This document shows, one piece after another, positions 1 to 7,257 of a DNA stretch of 64,000 nucleotides (the stretch's first letter is position 1; every line of letters starts with the position of its first letter). The position numbers were made by a program, and so were the translations under genes. The stretch comes from Streptomyces ficellus (lineage in GTDB: Bacteria > Actinomycetota > Actinomycetes > Streptomycetales > Streptomycetaceae): positions 181,765 to 245,764 of the forward strand of contig NZ_JAUEPL010000005.1 of assembly GCF_030406405.1 (NCBI RefSeq), written 5' to 3'. The notes beneath the pieces are model-generated. The model was given only the letters and a program-made list of their open reading frames with translations, searched no databases and had not been told where the DNA came from.

Positions 1-620
1 GCACCGCCCTCGGCCAGCACCGCCCGCACGGCCGCGATGTCCTCGGGCGCGGCCGTCCGCGCCGGACGGGCGGGCGCGGGGGAGTCGTAGAAGGTCGTAC
101 CGGACTTCTCGCCGCTCTCCACGGCCCGTACCGCCGCGAGCAGGTCCGCGGCCCGGCCGCTCAGCTTGCCGCCGGCCGCGATGGTCCCGCCCTTCTCGGC
201 CTTGCGCTGCTCGATGCGCGCCCGAAGCTCCCGCTGCGCCGCAAGCTCCGCCTCCGCCTCCGAGACGGCGCCTGCCTCTGAGACGGCCTCCGCCTCCGAC
301 ACGGCCTCCGCCTCGGACACGGCGCCCGCCTCCGAGACGGCGCCCGCCTCTGAGACGGCGTCTGCCTCTGAGACGGCCTCCGAGACGGCCCCCGCCTCGG
401 CCGCGTCGCCCTCCGGCGCGGCCGTGCCCTCCTCGCCGCCGTGCTCGGGCGCACCCGTGTCACCGCCGCCCCCGGCCTCCTCCGGCGGCGCCGGGACGGC
501 AGCGGAACCGCCCGGCTCCGCACCCTCCGCGGCAGCGGGCACGGCGGCGGGGGTGACGGAGGTGGCGTCCTGGTCGTCCGCCGAGGGGCCGGGGGTTGCG
601 CCCCGGGGAAGCGCGGTCAC
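1..620 (-). CDS. Partial low-complexity protein, possible N-terminus of a helix-hairpin-helix/RecD-like protein
   Basis: The frame begins at GTG 620 inside the sequence GTGA that also carries the TGA stop of the upstream aldo/keto reductase, so the two are probably translationally coupled. It runs off the window after 206 codons. Residues 1-74 are acidic and rich in Ala, Pro, Glu and Gly. Residues 75-120 are repeats of VSEA-x-A. A more ordered segment follows with IEQRKAEKGG, KLSGRAADLLAAVRAVE and EDIAAVRAVLAEGG. I recall similar leaders in Streptomyces proteins annotated as helix-hairpin-helix or RecD-like helicases, but the catalytic part lies outside the window, so this identity is inference. 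The long open frames on the other strand and in other frames here are by-products of the repeat. Confidence 0.6.
   Translation of the reverse strand, partial: MTALPRGATPGPSADDQDATSVTPAAVPAAAEGAEPGGSAAVPAPPEEAGGGGDTGAPEHGGEEGTAAPEGDAAEAGAVSEAVSEADAVSEAGAVSEAGAVSEAEAVSEAEAVSEAGAVSEAEAELAAQRELRARIEQRKAEKGGTIAAGGKLSGRAADLLAAVRAVESGEKSGTTFYDSPAPARPARTAAPEDIAAVRAVLAEGG
261..398. repeat. 18-bp coding tandem repeat (VSEA repeat)
   Basis: Seven 18-bp units of the form nGAGACGGCsyCyGCCTC plus one 12-bp short unit lie head to tail at 261, 279, 297, 315, 333, 351, 369 (short) and 381. On the minus strand they encode the hexapeptide pattern VSEA-(E/G/D)-A. The 12-bp unit is an in-frame loss of two codons, which points to expansion and contraction by slippage. 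Confidence 0.9.
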
Positions 621-1600
621 AGCGTGCTCCAGTCCTGATCGGGATAGCGGTGCACGGGCGCCGACACATCGTCGAGCGCCCGGCGGATCTCGTCAGGAAG
701 ACTAAGCGCCTCCACTGACAACGCGGCCGTGAGCTGCTGCGCGGTGCGCGCGCCCACGACCGGCGCCACGACCCCCGGCCGGTCCCGCACCCACGCCAGC
801 GCCACCTGGAGCGGCGTGGCGGCCAGCCCGTCCGCCGCCGTGATGACCGCGTCCACGATCCGGGTCGCCGAGTCGTCCAGGTACGGTTCCACGAACGGTG
901 CCAGCCGGTCCGACGCGCCCCGCGAATCGGACGGCGTGGCGTGCCGGTACTTGCCCGTCAGCACCCCGCGCCCCAGCGGCGACGACGGCAGCAGCCCGAC
1001 GCCCAGGTCCAGCGCGGCGGGCAGCACCTCCCGCTCCACGCCCCGCTGGAGCAGCGAGTACTCCATCTGCGTACTGGCCAGGCGTGCCCGCACGCCCGGC
1101 GACGCCAGCTGCCAGGTCGCCGCCTTCGCCAGCTGCCACCCGCAGAAGTTCGACACCCCCACATACCGCGCCCGCCCGCTGCTGACCGCGATGTCCAGGG
1201 CCTGGAGCGTCTCTTCCAGCGGCGTCTCCGGGTCGAAGGCGTGGACCTGCCACAGATCCACGTAGTCCGTCCCCAGCCGCGTCAGCGACGCGTCCAGCGC
1301 CGCCAGCAGATGGCCGCGCGAACCGTCGAACCGCCGGTCCGGGTCGGGCACGCTGCCCGCCTTCGTCGCGAGGACCAGGTCGTGCCGCGGCACCAGCCGC
1401 TCCACGAGCTGCCCGAGCAGATACTCGGCCTCGCCGCCCCCGTACACGTCCGCCGTGTCGATGAGCGTCCCGCCCGCCTCCCAGAACACCTTCAACTGGT
1501 CGGCGGCGTCGTGCTCGTCGGTGTCCCGCCCCCAGGTCAGGGTGCCGAGGCCGATCCGGGACACGCGCAGACCGGTACGGCCGAGATGCCTCTGCTCCAT
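617..1600 (-). CDS. Aldo/keto reductase
   Basis: This is a 327-residue, full-length aldo/keto reductase, a soluble TIM-barrel NADPH-dependent oxidoreductase. The catalytic tetrad is visible: D48 and Y53 in LIDTADVYGGG, K80 in LATKAG and H120 in DLWQVHAFD. The cofactor-side pattern GRTGLRVSRIGLGT is at residues 8-20. The ATG at 1600 gives the expected N-terminus. Its stop overlaps the GTG start of the next gene. It diverges from the F420-type oxidoreductase across 152 bp holding a perfect palindrome, so both could answer to one regulator. The substrate cannot be told from sequence. Confidence 0.93.
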   Translation of the reverse strand: MEQRHLGRTGLRVSRIGLGTLTWGRDTDEHDAADQLKVFWEAGGTLIDTADVYGGGEAEYLLGQLVERLVPRHDLVLATKAGSVPDPDRRFDGSRGHLLAALDASLTRLGTDYVDLWQVHAFDPETPLEETLQALDIAVSSGRARYVGVSNFCGWQLAKAATWQLASPGVRARLASTQMEYSLLQRGVEREVLPAALDLGVGLLPSSPLGRGVLTGKYRHATPSDSRGASDRLAPFVEPYLDDSATRIVDAVITAADGLAATPLQVALAWVRDRPGVVAPVVGARTAQQLTAALSVEALSLPDEIRRALDDVSAPVHRYPDQDWSTL

Positions 1601-1667
1601 GAGCGCGAGATTACTGGCCAGAGGCCCACGCGCAGAGAGCCTGTGGACAACTGGCCCGGGCGCCCCC

Positions 1668-1697
1668 CTGACGGGACGCCGACCTGCGCGCTAGAGT
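1668..1697 (+). promoter_or_regulatory. Predicted promoter of the LLM oxidoreductase gene
   Basis: CTGACG (1668-1673) and TAGAGT (1692-1697) are separated by 18 bp and resemble Streptomyces housekeeping -35/-10 boxes. Transcription would start near 1704, just before the palindrome at 1712. Confidence 0.5.
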
Positions 1698-1711
1698 CCG
1701 GAACCAGGACG

Positions 1712-1725
1712 TTACTGATCAGTAA
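1712..1725. promoter_or_regulatory. Perfect 14-bp palindrome, candidate TetR-type operator
   Basis: TTACTGATCAGTAA is its own reverse complement. It lies between two divergent oxidoreductase genes, about +8 to +21 relative to the predicted start of the rightward transcript, where a bound repressor would block elongation. TetR family operators often have this form. No regulator gene is adjacent, so the protein would act in trans. Confidence 0.55.
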
Positions 1726-1752
1726 ATGAGTCGATGAGTAAGGGGACCGGCT

Positions 1753-2805
1753 ATGCGGCTCGGCATCAACCTCGGCTACTGGGGTGCGGGCATGGACGGC
1801 GACAACCTCGCCGTCGCCCAGGAGGCGGACCGCCTCGGCTACGACGTGTGCTGGGCCGCCGAGGCGTACGGCTCCGACGCCCCCACCGTCCTCGCCTGGG
1901 TGGCCGCACAGACCGAGAACATCGACATCGGCTCCGCGATCATGCAGATCCCGGCCCGCCAGCCCACCATGACGGCGATGACGGCGGCCACCCTCGACGC
2001 GCTCTCCGGCGGCCGCTTCCGCCTCGGCCTCGGCGTCTCGGGACCCCAGGTCTCCGAGGGCTGGTACGGCGTGAAGTTCGACAAGCCGCTGTCCCGCACC
2101 CGTGAGTACGTGGAGATCGTGCGCAAGGCCATGGCCCGTGAGCGCCTCACCCACGAGGGCGAGCACTGGACGCTGCCGCTGCCCGGTGGCCCGGGCAAGC
2201 CGCTGAAGCTGACCGTCCACCCGCAGCGCGAGCACATCCCGCTCTACATCGCGGCGATCGGCCCGAAGAACCTGGAGCAGACCGGTGAGATCGCCGACGG
2301 CGCCCTGCTGATCTTCCCGTCCGCCGAGCACCTGGAGGAGACCGCGATCCGCCACCTCCGCGCCGGCCGCGAGAAGGCCGGCAAGACCATGGCGGGCTTC
2401 GACGTCGTACCGACCCTCCCGCTGGCCATCGGCGACGACGTCAACGCGCTCGCCGACATGTTCCGCCCGTACACCGCGCTGTACGTCGGCGGCATGGGCA
2501 GCCGCAAGCAGAACTTCTACAACCAGCTCGCCCAGCGCATGGGGTACGAGAAGGAAGCCGCCGAGATCCAGGACAAGTACCTCTCCGGCGACAAGGAGGG
2601 CGCGGCGGCCGCCGTCCCGCACCGGCTGATCGACCAGACGACGCTGCTCGGGTCCGTCGAACGGATCGCGGAGCGGATGCGGGCGTACGCGGCGGCCGGT
2701 GTCACCACCCTGACCCTGGCCCCGGCCGGCTTCACGCTCGACGAGCGGATCGCGGCACTGAGGGCCGGGACCGAGGCCCTGGAGCGGGCCGGCCTCGTGG
2801 ACTAG
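1753..2805 (+). CDS. LLM-class F420-dependent oxidoreductase
   Basis: This 350-residue protein is a luciferase-like monooxygenase family oxidoreductase; actinobacterial members with this pattern usually use coenzyme F420. The N-terminus MRLGINLGYWG, the segment FRLGLGVSGPQVSEGWYGVKFDKPL (split here around residues 91-115 of the barrel) and the C-terminal TLTLAPAGFTLDERIAAL are typical of the full-length family. The ATG at 1753 has GGGG about 8 bases upstream. The TAG stop is followed by 14-bp tandem repeats. The substrate is unknown; F420 rather than FMN is a family-based inference. Confidence 0.88.
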   Translation: MRLGINLGYWGAGMDGDNLAVAQEADRLGYDVCWAAEAYGSDAPTVLAWVAAQTENIDIGSAIMQIPARQPTMTAMTAATLDALSGGRFRLGLGVSGPQVSEGWYGVKFDKPLSRTREYVEIVRKAMARERLTHEGEHWTLPLPGGPGKPLKLTVHPQREHIPLYIAAIGPKNLEQTGEIADGALLIFPSAEHLEETAIRHLRAGREKAGKTMAGFDVVPTLPLAIGDDVNALADMFRPYTALYVGGMGSRKQNFYNQLAQRMGYEKEAAEIQDKYLSGDKEGAAAAVPHRLIDQTTLLGSVERIAERMRAYAAAGVTTLTLAPAGFTLDERIAALRAGTEALERAGLVD

Positions 2806-2819
2806 GACCCTGCGACCAG

Positions 2820-2869
2820 GAACCAGAAACCGCGAACCAGAAACCGCGAACCAGAAACCGCGAACCAGG
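2820..2869. repeat. 14-bp tandem repeat after the LLM gene
   Basis: Three identical units of GAACCAGAAACCGC (2820, 2834, 2848) are followed by a partial fourth. More degenerate ACCAGG/ACCTGG units continue to about 2900. There is no coding potential. Confidence 0.85.
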
Positions 2870-3103
2870 ACCTGGGGCCAGGAACCTGGACCAGGGACCT
2901 ATGAGCAAGCCTGCGGCCGTGGTGGGGGCTCGGGGTCATCCCCGCCACGGCCGTCACGCTGCACAACGCGCCACGCCCCTTCCCGGTTACTGCCCCAGCG
3001 CGTCCGGTACTCCGCCATCCGGCGGACTTGCACGGCCGAGCTGTTGCCAGGCCCCCGTCGCGGCACTTGACTCGTGCTCACGCGCGCACGAGAGGTGGCA
3101 TTG

Positions 3104-3889
3104 ATGCTGTCGGCCCGAAGCCTGTTCCAGGAGATCCTCGACAACGACGACTCCTACCAACTGTTCTGTTCCATCGCGGCCAGCGGGGAGACCCAGGGAG
3201 GCTGGGAGAACGCCCGCATCGCCGCCCTCGTACCCGAGAGCCTGCGGCATCTCGCGCCCAAGATCACCCGGCACGGGGCCGACGAGGACAAGCACGGACG
3301 GATCTTCAACGCCCTGCTGAAGAAGCGCGGGCTGGACCCGGCCCCCGTCCCGCCGGAGACCGACTACACGATGCTGCTGGAGCGGCGTGGCATCGGCCTC
3401 GCCCACGACAAGCTGCGCCGCGACGAGCCGCTCACCGAGCACGACATCCTCGTCTACCTCTCGCACAGCCGGGTCACCGAACAGCGCGCCGCCGACCAGA
3501 TGCAGATGCTCGTCAGGTACTTCGGCGACCACCCCGAGGTCGGCAAGGCCCTGAAGATGATCTGCGACGACGAGGACAACCACCTCGCGTACTGCCACGA
3601 GGAACTGCTGGGCCTCGCGTACGCCGGACACGGCCGCACCATCCAGCGCACCCTGCGCGAGTGCGCCCTGGCCGAGATCGCCGTCTACCGCGACGTCAGC
3701 CTCGCCGTCATGGACCACATGGGCCGCATCCTGAAGTGGCCGCGCGCCAAGCAGGCGGCTCTCGCCATGGGCATCCACGGAATGTACGCGTACGAGAAGG
3801 CCGGCGGCTGGCGGCGCATGGTCAGCCTGACGATGCCGGAACGGCGCAACGCGCTGGGCGGACCGGCCGAAACCGCCCCCGTCTTCTGA
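3104..3889 (+). CDS. Ferritin-like domain protein
   Basis: This 261-residue protein is mostly helical and has two clear ExxH motifs of a four-helix diiron fold (EDKH within HGADEDKHGR and EDNH within CDDEDNHLAYCHEE), plus other acidic helices such as RVTEQRAADQM. The ATG at 3104 is chosen because GAGGTGG lies just upstream; an in-frame ATG at 3074 lacks a ribosome site. The enzyme class is unknown: it could be an oxidase/oxygenase or a metal-handling protein. It has no signal peptide and is probably cytoplasmic. The stop codon is followed by a 10-bp tandem duplication and then by the convergent corA. Confidence 0.8.
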   Translation: MLSARSLFQEILDNDDSYQLFCSIAASGETQGGWENARIAALVPESLRHLAPKITRHGADEDKHGRIFNALLKKRGLDPAPVPPETDYTMLLERRGIGLAHDKLRRDEPLTEHDILVYLSHSRVTEQRAADQMQMLVRYFGDHPEVGKALKMICDDEDNHLAYCHEELLGLAYAGHGRTIQRTLRECALAEIAVYRDVSLAVMDHMGRILKWPRAKQAALAMGIHGMYAYEKAGGWRRMVSLTMPERRNALGGPAETAPVF

Positions 3890-3921
3890 GCCACCGGCAG
3901 CCACCGGCCCCTGCCGCCTCC

Positions 3922-4905
3922 CTACAGCCAGCCCCGCCGCTTGAACAGCCGGTACAGGTCGGCGACCGCCACGGCCATCACGGTGATCACCGCCGGGTAG
4001 CCCAGGACCCAGTTCAACTCGGGCATGTGGTCGAAGTTCATGCCGTAGACGCCGGCGACCATCGTGGGCACCGCGGCCATCGCCGCCCACGCCGAGATCT
4101 TCCGCATGTCGTCGTTCTGCCGCACGCCCATCTGCGCGAGATGGGCCGACAGGATGTCCGACAGCAGCCGGTCGAGCCCCTCCACCTGCTCGGTGGCGCG
4201 GATCAGATGGTCGCTGACGTCCCGGAAGAACGGCTGGGAGGCCTCGCTGATGAACGGCACGCCCGCGCCCGCGAGCCGGGAGATGGGGGCGGCCAGCGGT
4301 CCGGTGGCCCGGCGGAACTCCAGCACCTGGCGCTTGAACATATAGATCCGTGACGCCGTGTTCTTCGCGTCGCCGCCCGTGGGCTGGAAGACCTCCGTCT
4401 CCATCTCCTCCAGGTCGACCTGGAGCTCGCCCGCCACCTCGATGTAGTGGTCCACGATGGCGTCGCTGATCGCGTACAGCACGGACGTCGGCCCCTGCTT
4501 GAGCACCTCCGGCTCGGACTCCAGCCGCGTGCGTACGGCCGCCAGCGGCGCCCCCTCCCCGTGCCGGACGGTCACCACGAAGGAATCGCCCAGGAACACC
4601 ATCACCTCGCCGGTCGTGACGGTGTCGCTCTCCGGCTCGTACAGCACCGGCTTGAGGACCATGAACAGCGAGTCGTCGTACACCTCCAGCTTCGGCCGCT
4701 GATGCGCCTTGAGAGCGTCCTCGACCGCCAGCGGATGCAGCCCGAACTCCTCGGAGACGTGCTCGAACTCGCTCTCCGTCGGCTCGTGCAGACCGATCCA
4801 CAGGAACGCGTCGCCGGATGCCCGCGCCGCTTCGAGGGCGTCGGAGAAGTCGGAGGGGCCCTTGCTGCGCTGCCCGTCCCGGTAGATGGCACAGTCCACG
4901 ATCAC
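3922..4905 (-). CDS. corA: CorA-family magnesium/cobalt transporter
   Basis: This is a 327-residue CorA-type divalent cation channel. The cytoplasmic N-terminal domain (to about residue 265) is followed by two C-terminal membrane helices with the signature YGMNF in the loop between them and the basic end LFKRRGWL. GTG 4905 is preferred because GGGGGAG lies about 10 bases upstream and the protein then begins MIVDCAIYRDG; an upstream ATG at 4941 would add 12 residues of unlikely Arg-rich sequence. It diverges from the histidine phosphatase across 62 bp. No M-box-like leader is visible. Confidence 0.9.
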   Translation of the reverse strand: MIVDCAIYRDGQRSKGPSDFSDALEAARASGDAFLWIGLHEPTESEFEHVSEEFGLHPLAVEDALKAHQRPKLEVYDDSLFMVLKPVLYEPESDTVTTGEVMVFLGDSFVVTVRHGEGAPLAAVRTRLESEPEVLKQGPTSVLYAISDAIVDHYIEVAGELQVDLEEMETEVFQPTGGDAKNTASRIYMFKRQVLEFRRATGPLAAPISRLAGAGVPFISEASQPFFRDVSDHLIRATEQVEGLDRLLSDILSAHLAQMGVRQNDDMRKISAWAAMAAVPTMVAGVYGMNFDHMPELNWVLGYPAVITVMAVAVADLYRLFKRRGWL

Positions 4906-4954
4906 GGCGCGTATTCTCCCCCGGCGCCCGGCCCCGCGCACCTGTGATGCCGCC

Positions 4955-4960
4955 TACGCT
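4955..4960 (+). promoter_or_regulatory. -10 box for a leaderless transcript
   Basis: TACGCT ends 7 bases before ATG 4968, and no ribosome-binding site precedes the start codon. This geometry puts transcription start at or next to the A of ATG. Confidence 0.45.
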
Positions 4961-4967
4961 GGCAGAC

Positions 4968-5654
4968 ATGGCCACGTTGATCCTCGTACGGCACGGACGC
5001 TCGACCGCCAACACCTCGGGTGTGCTCGCGGGCCGGACGCCCGGTGTCGCCCTCGACGAGCGCGGCGCCGCCCAGGCCGCGGCTCTGCCCGCGCGGCTGG
5101 CCGGCGTGCCGCTCGCCGCCGCCGTCACCAGCCCGTTGCAGCGCTGCCTGGAGACCCTCCAGCCGCTGCTGGCCGCCCGGCCGGGGCTTGCGCTGCACAC
5201 CGACGAGCGGATCGGCGAGTGCGACTACGGCGACTGGTCGGGGCGCAAGCTGGCCGAACTCGCCGACGAGCCGCTGATGGAGGTCGTCCAGCAGCACCCG
5301 TCCGACGCCGCCTTCCCGGGCGGCGAGTCGATGCGCGCCATGCAGAGCCGCGCCGTCGACGCCGTGCGCGGATGGAACGCGCGCGTGGAGGCGGAATACG
5401 GGGAGGACGCGGTGTATGTGATGTGCTCGCACGGAGACGTCATCAAGTCCGTCGTGGCCGACGCACTCGGTATGCATCTCGATCTGTTCCAGCGGATCCA
5501 TGTGGATCCTTGTTCCGTGACGGCGATCCGTTACACCCGGCTGAGGCCTTTTCTCGTACGGCTCGGCGACACCGGTGAGCTCGGTGGGCTGATGCCGCGT
5601 GAGGACACCGGCGCTGGGACCGCGGAGGTGGGCGGCGGCGCGGGCGCGTCGTGA
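4968..5654 (+). CDS. MSMEG_4193-type histidine phosphatase
   Basis: This 228-residue histidine phosphatase has the phosphohistidine motif LVRHGRS (H9) near the N-terminus and a second catalytic histidine in VMCSHGDVI. Its position before DUF3090 and the SCO1664-type gene matches the actinobacterial family named after MSMEG_4193, often annotated as a probable phosphomutase. The ATG at 4968 fits the family N-terminus; longer frames run back into corA. The end of the gene is Gly/Ala rich. The substrate is unknown. The conserved link to mshC suggests a sugar-phosphate or inositol-type substrate, which is only a guess. Confidence 0.85.
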   Translation: MATLILVRHGRSTANTSGVLAGRTPGVALDERGAAQAAALPARLAGVPLAAAVTSPLQRCLETLQPLLAARPGLALHTDERIGECDYGDWSGRKLAELADEPLMEVVQQHPSDAAFPGGESMRAMQSRAVDAVRGWNARVEAEYGEDAVYVMCSHGDVIKSVVADALGMHLDLFQRIHVDPCSVTAIRYTRLRPFLVRLGDTGELGGLMPREDTGAGTAEVGGGAGAS

Positions 5655-5667
5655 TCGATCGGCACAG

Positions 5668-5673
5668 TAGGGT
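5668..5673 (+). promoter_or_regulatory. Possible -10 box before the DUF3090 gene
   Basis: TAGGGT lies 47 bases before GTG 5720 and just after the phosphatase stop. The -35 side is weak, so internal transcription of the gene run is possible but uncertain. Confidence 0.3.
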
Positions 5674-5719
5674 GGACGGGCCGCAGGGCCGTCCACCATC
5701 GAAGCAAGGGAGAGGGAAC

Positions 5720-6310
5720 GTGTCCCGTCAGGTATTCCTCTATGACCCACCGGAGCGCTTCGTGGCCGGCACGGTCGGGCTGCCTGGCCGTCGTACGTTC
5801 TTCCTCCAGGCCTCCGCCGGGGGCCGGGTCACCAGCGTCGCCCTGGAGAAGACCCAGGTGGCCGCGCTCGCCGAGCGGATCGATGAACTGCTGGACGAGG
5901 TGGTGCGCCGTACCGGGGGCAATGCCCCGGTGCCCGCGGTCGCCCCTTCCGACATCACCGACACCGCGCCCCTGGACTCCCCCGTGGAGGAGGAGTTCCG
6001 GGTCGGCACGATGGCGCTGGCCTGGGACGGCGAGGAACAGCGCATGATCGTGGAGGCGCAGGCGCTGGTCGAGCTGGACGTGGACTCCGAGGAGGACCTC
6101 GCGGAGGCCGAGGAGCGGCTGCTCCAGGACGAGGAGAACGGCCCGCCGATGCTGCGCGTCCGGCTGACCGGCGCACAGGCGAGGGCCTTCGCCAAACGCG
6201 CGCTCGACGTGGTCAACGCCGGGCGCCCGCCGTGCCCGCTGTGCAGCCTGCCGCTCGATCCGGAAGGACACGTATGCCCGCGCCAGAACGGATACCGCCG
6301 GGGAGCCTGA
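5720..6310 (+). CDS. DUF3090 family protein
   Basis: This 196-residue protein of the actinobacterial DUF3090 family starts at GTG 5720 behind GGGAGAGGG. The N-terminus SRQVFLYDPPERFVAGTVG and the acidic middle fit the family. The C-terminus carries a zinc-ribbon-like set C172-x2-C175 and H184-x-C186. No enzymatic motif is visible and the function is unknown. Its last 37 bases overlap the next gene, a sign of tight translational coupling, and the phosphatase/DUF3090/SCO1664/mshC order is conserved in other actinobacteria as far as I recall. Confidence 0.85.
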   Translation: MSRQVFLYDPPERFVAGTVGLPGRRTFFLQASAGGRVTSVALEKTQVAALAERIDELLDEVVRRTGGNAPVPAVAPSDITDTAPLDSPVEEEFRVGTMALAWDGEEQRMIVEAQALVELDVDSEEDLAEAEERLLQDEENGPPMLRVRLTGAQARAFAKRALDVVNAGRPPCPLCSLPLDPEGHVCPRQNGYRRGA

Positions 6311-7101
6311 CCCCGGTGGAGCTGGTCGATCTGCTCGCCAAGGGCGAGCTGACCGTGCGCGGCCAGGTCCGCGAGGCGTCCAACGCGGTACTGCTGTGTT
6401 CCGTCGCGTACGAAGGCCAGGAAGCCGACTGCGTCTACAAACCCGTCGCGGGGGAGCGCCCCCTGTGGGACTTCCCCGACGGGACGCTGGCGCAGCGGGA
6501 GGTCGCGGCGTACGAGGTGTCCGAGGCGACCGGCTGGGGCCTGGTCCCGCCGACGGTCCTGAGGGACGGGCCGTACGGCCAGGGCATGGTCCAGCTGTGG
6601 ATCGACGGCGATCCGGCCGCGTCGCTCCTCGCGCTCGTCGACGGCGAGGAGGCGGGGGAGGGCTGGAAGGCGGTCGGCCTGGCGCAGGTCGGCGAGGACC
6701 GCACGGCCCTGCTGGTGCACGCCGACGACGTACGGCTGCGGCGGCTCGCGGTACTGGACGCGGTGATCAACAACGGTGACCGCAAGGGCGGCCATCTGCT
6801 GCCGGCGCCGGACGGGCGGCTGTACGCCATCGATCACGGCGTCACCTTCAACGTGGACGACAAACTACGCACCCTGCTGTGGGGCTGGGCCGGCGAGCCG
6901 CTGCCGGCGGAGGCCCTGGGCGTGCTGGCCCGCCTGGACGCGTCGCTGGCCCCCGGCGGGTCTCTCGCGGTCCGGCTGGCGGAGCTGCTGACCCCGGCCG
7001 AGGTCACGGCGGTACGGTCCCGGGTCGCCGCGCTGCGCTCCTCGGGCCGCCACCCGGAACCCTCGGGCGAGTGGCCCGCGATCCCCTGGCCCCCGGTCTG
7101 A
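6274..7101 (+). CDS. SCO1664-family protein with PI3/4-kinase-like fold
   Basis: This 275-residue protein belongs to the SCO1664 family, distantly related to PI3/PI4-kinase and HipA-like folds. Residues that would form an active kinase site are present: K56 in VYKPVAG, the catalytic-loop pattern DAVINNGDRKGGH (D162, N167, D169, H174) and the metal-binding D187 in AIDHG. The ATG at 6274 lies inside the DUF3090 gene in another frame. The phosphorylated substrate is unknown. Linkage with a phosphatase and with mshC suggests a phosphorylation/dephosphorylation pair acting near mycothiol or inositol metabolism, which is inference. Confidence 0.82.
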   Translation: MPAPERIPPGSLTPVELVDLLAKGELTVRGQVREASNAVLLCSVAYEGQEADCVYKPVAGERPLWDFPDGTLAQREVAAYEVSEATGWGLVPPTVLRDGPYGQGMVQLWIDGDPAASLLALVDGEEAGEGWKAVGLAQVGEDRTALLVHADDVRLRRLAVLDAVINNGDRKGGHLLPAPDGRLYAIDHGVTFNVDDKLRTLLWGWAGEPLPAEALGVLARLDASLAPGGSLAVRLAELLTPAEVTAVRSRVAALRSSGRHPEPSGEWPAIPWPPV

Positions 7102-7128
7102 CGCCTCCCTGGCCCGGTCTGACGCCTC
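7092..7128. repeat. 16-bp direct repeat spanning the stop codon
   Basis: CCCGGTCTGACGCCTC occurs at 7092-7107 and 7113-7128. The first copy contains the TGA stop (7099-7101) of the SCO1664-family gene, and the second repeats it 21 bases later. Confidence 0.9.
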
Positions 7129-7196
7129 TCGGGGTCACCCCGGAGTCTGGTCCGTCCTGTGCGCCGCACACTTCGGGCGGACGCGCAAGAGGGCGT

Positions 7197-7251
7197 ATCC
7201 GGTCATGATCCCGCATCCGGTTCGTATCCGGAACACGCGTCCGGTTACGCT
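7197..7251 (+). promoter_or_regulatory. mshC upstream region with repeated ATCCGG boxes and a -10 box
   Basis: ATCCGG occurs at 7197, 7215 and 7226 and GTCCGG at 7239. TACGCT (7246-7251) ends 6 bases before ATG 7258 with no ribosome site, suggesting a leaderless mshC transcript. The repeated boxes could bind a regulator; none is identified. Confidence 0.4.
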
Positions 7252-7257
7252 CATGAC

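Noticed and set aside
166..705. Ser/Ala-rich plus-strand frame opposite the VSEA repeat
   Set aside because: It is the antisense of the 18-bp repeat; the minus frame joins a conserved non-repeat block and is coupled to the aldo/keto reductase.
2987..5200. 737-codon minus-strand frame spanning the ferritin-like and corA genes
   Set aside because: Most of it is low-complexity Arg/Gly sequence in the wrong frame of corA and antisense to the ferritin-like gene.
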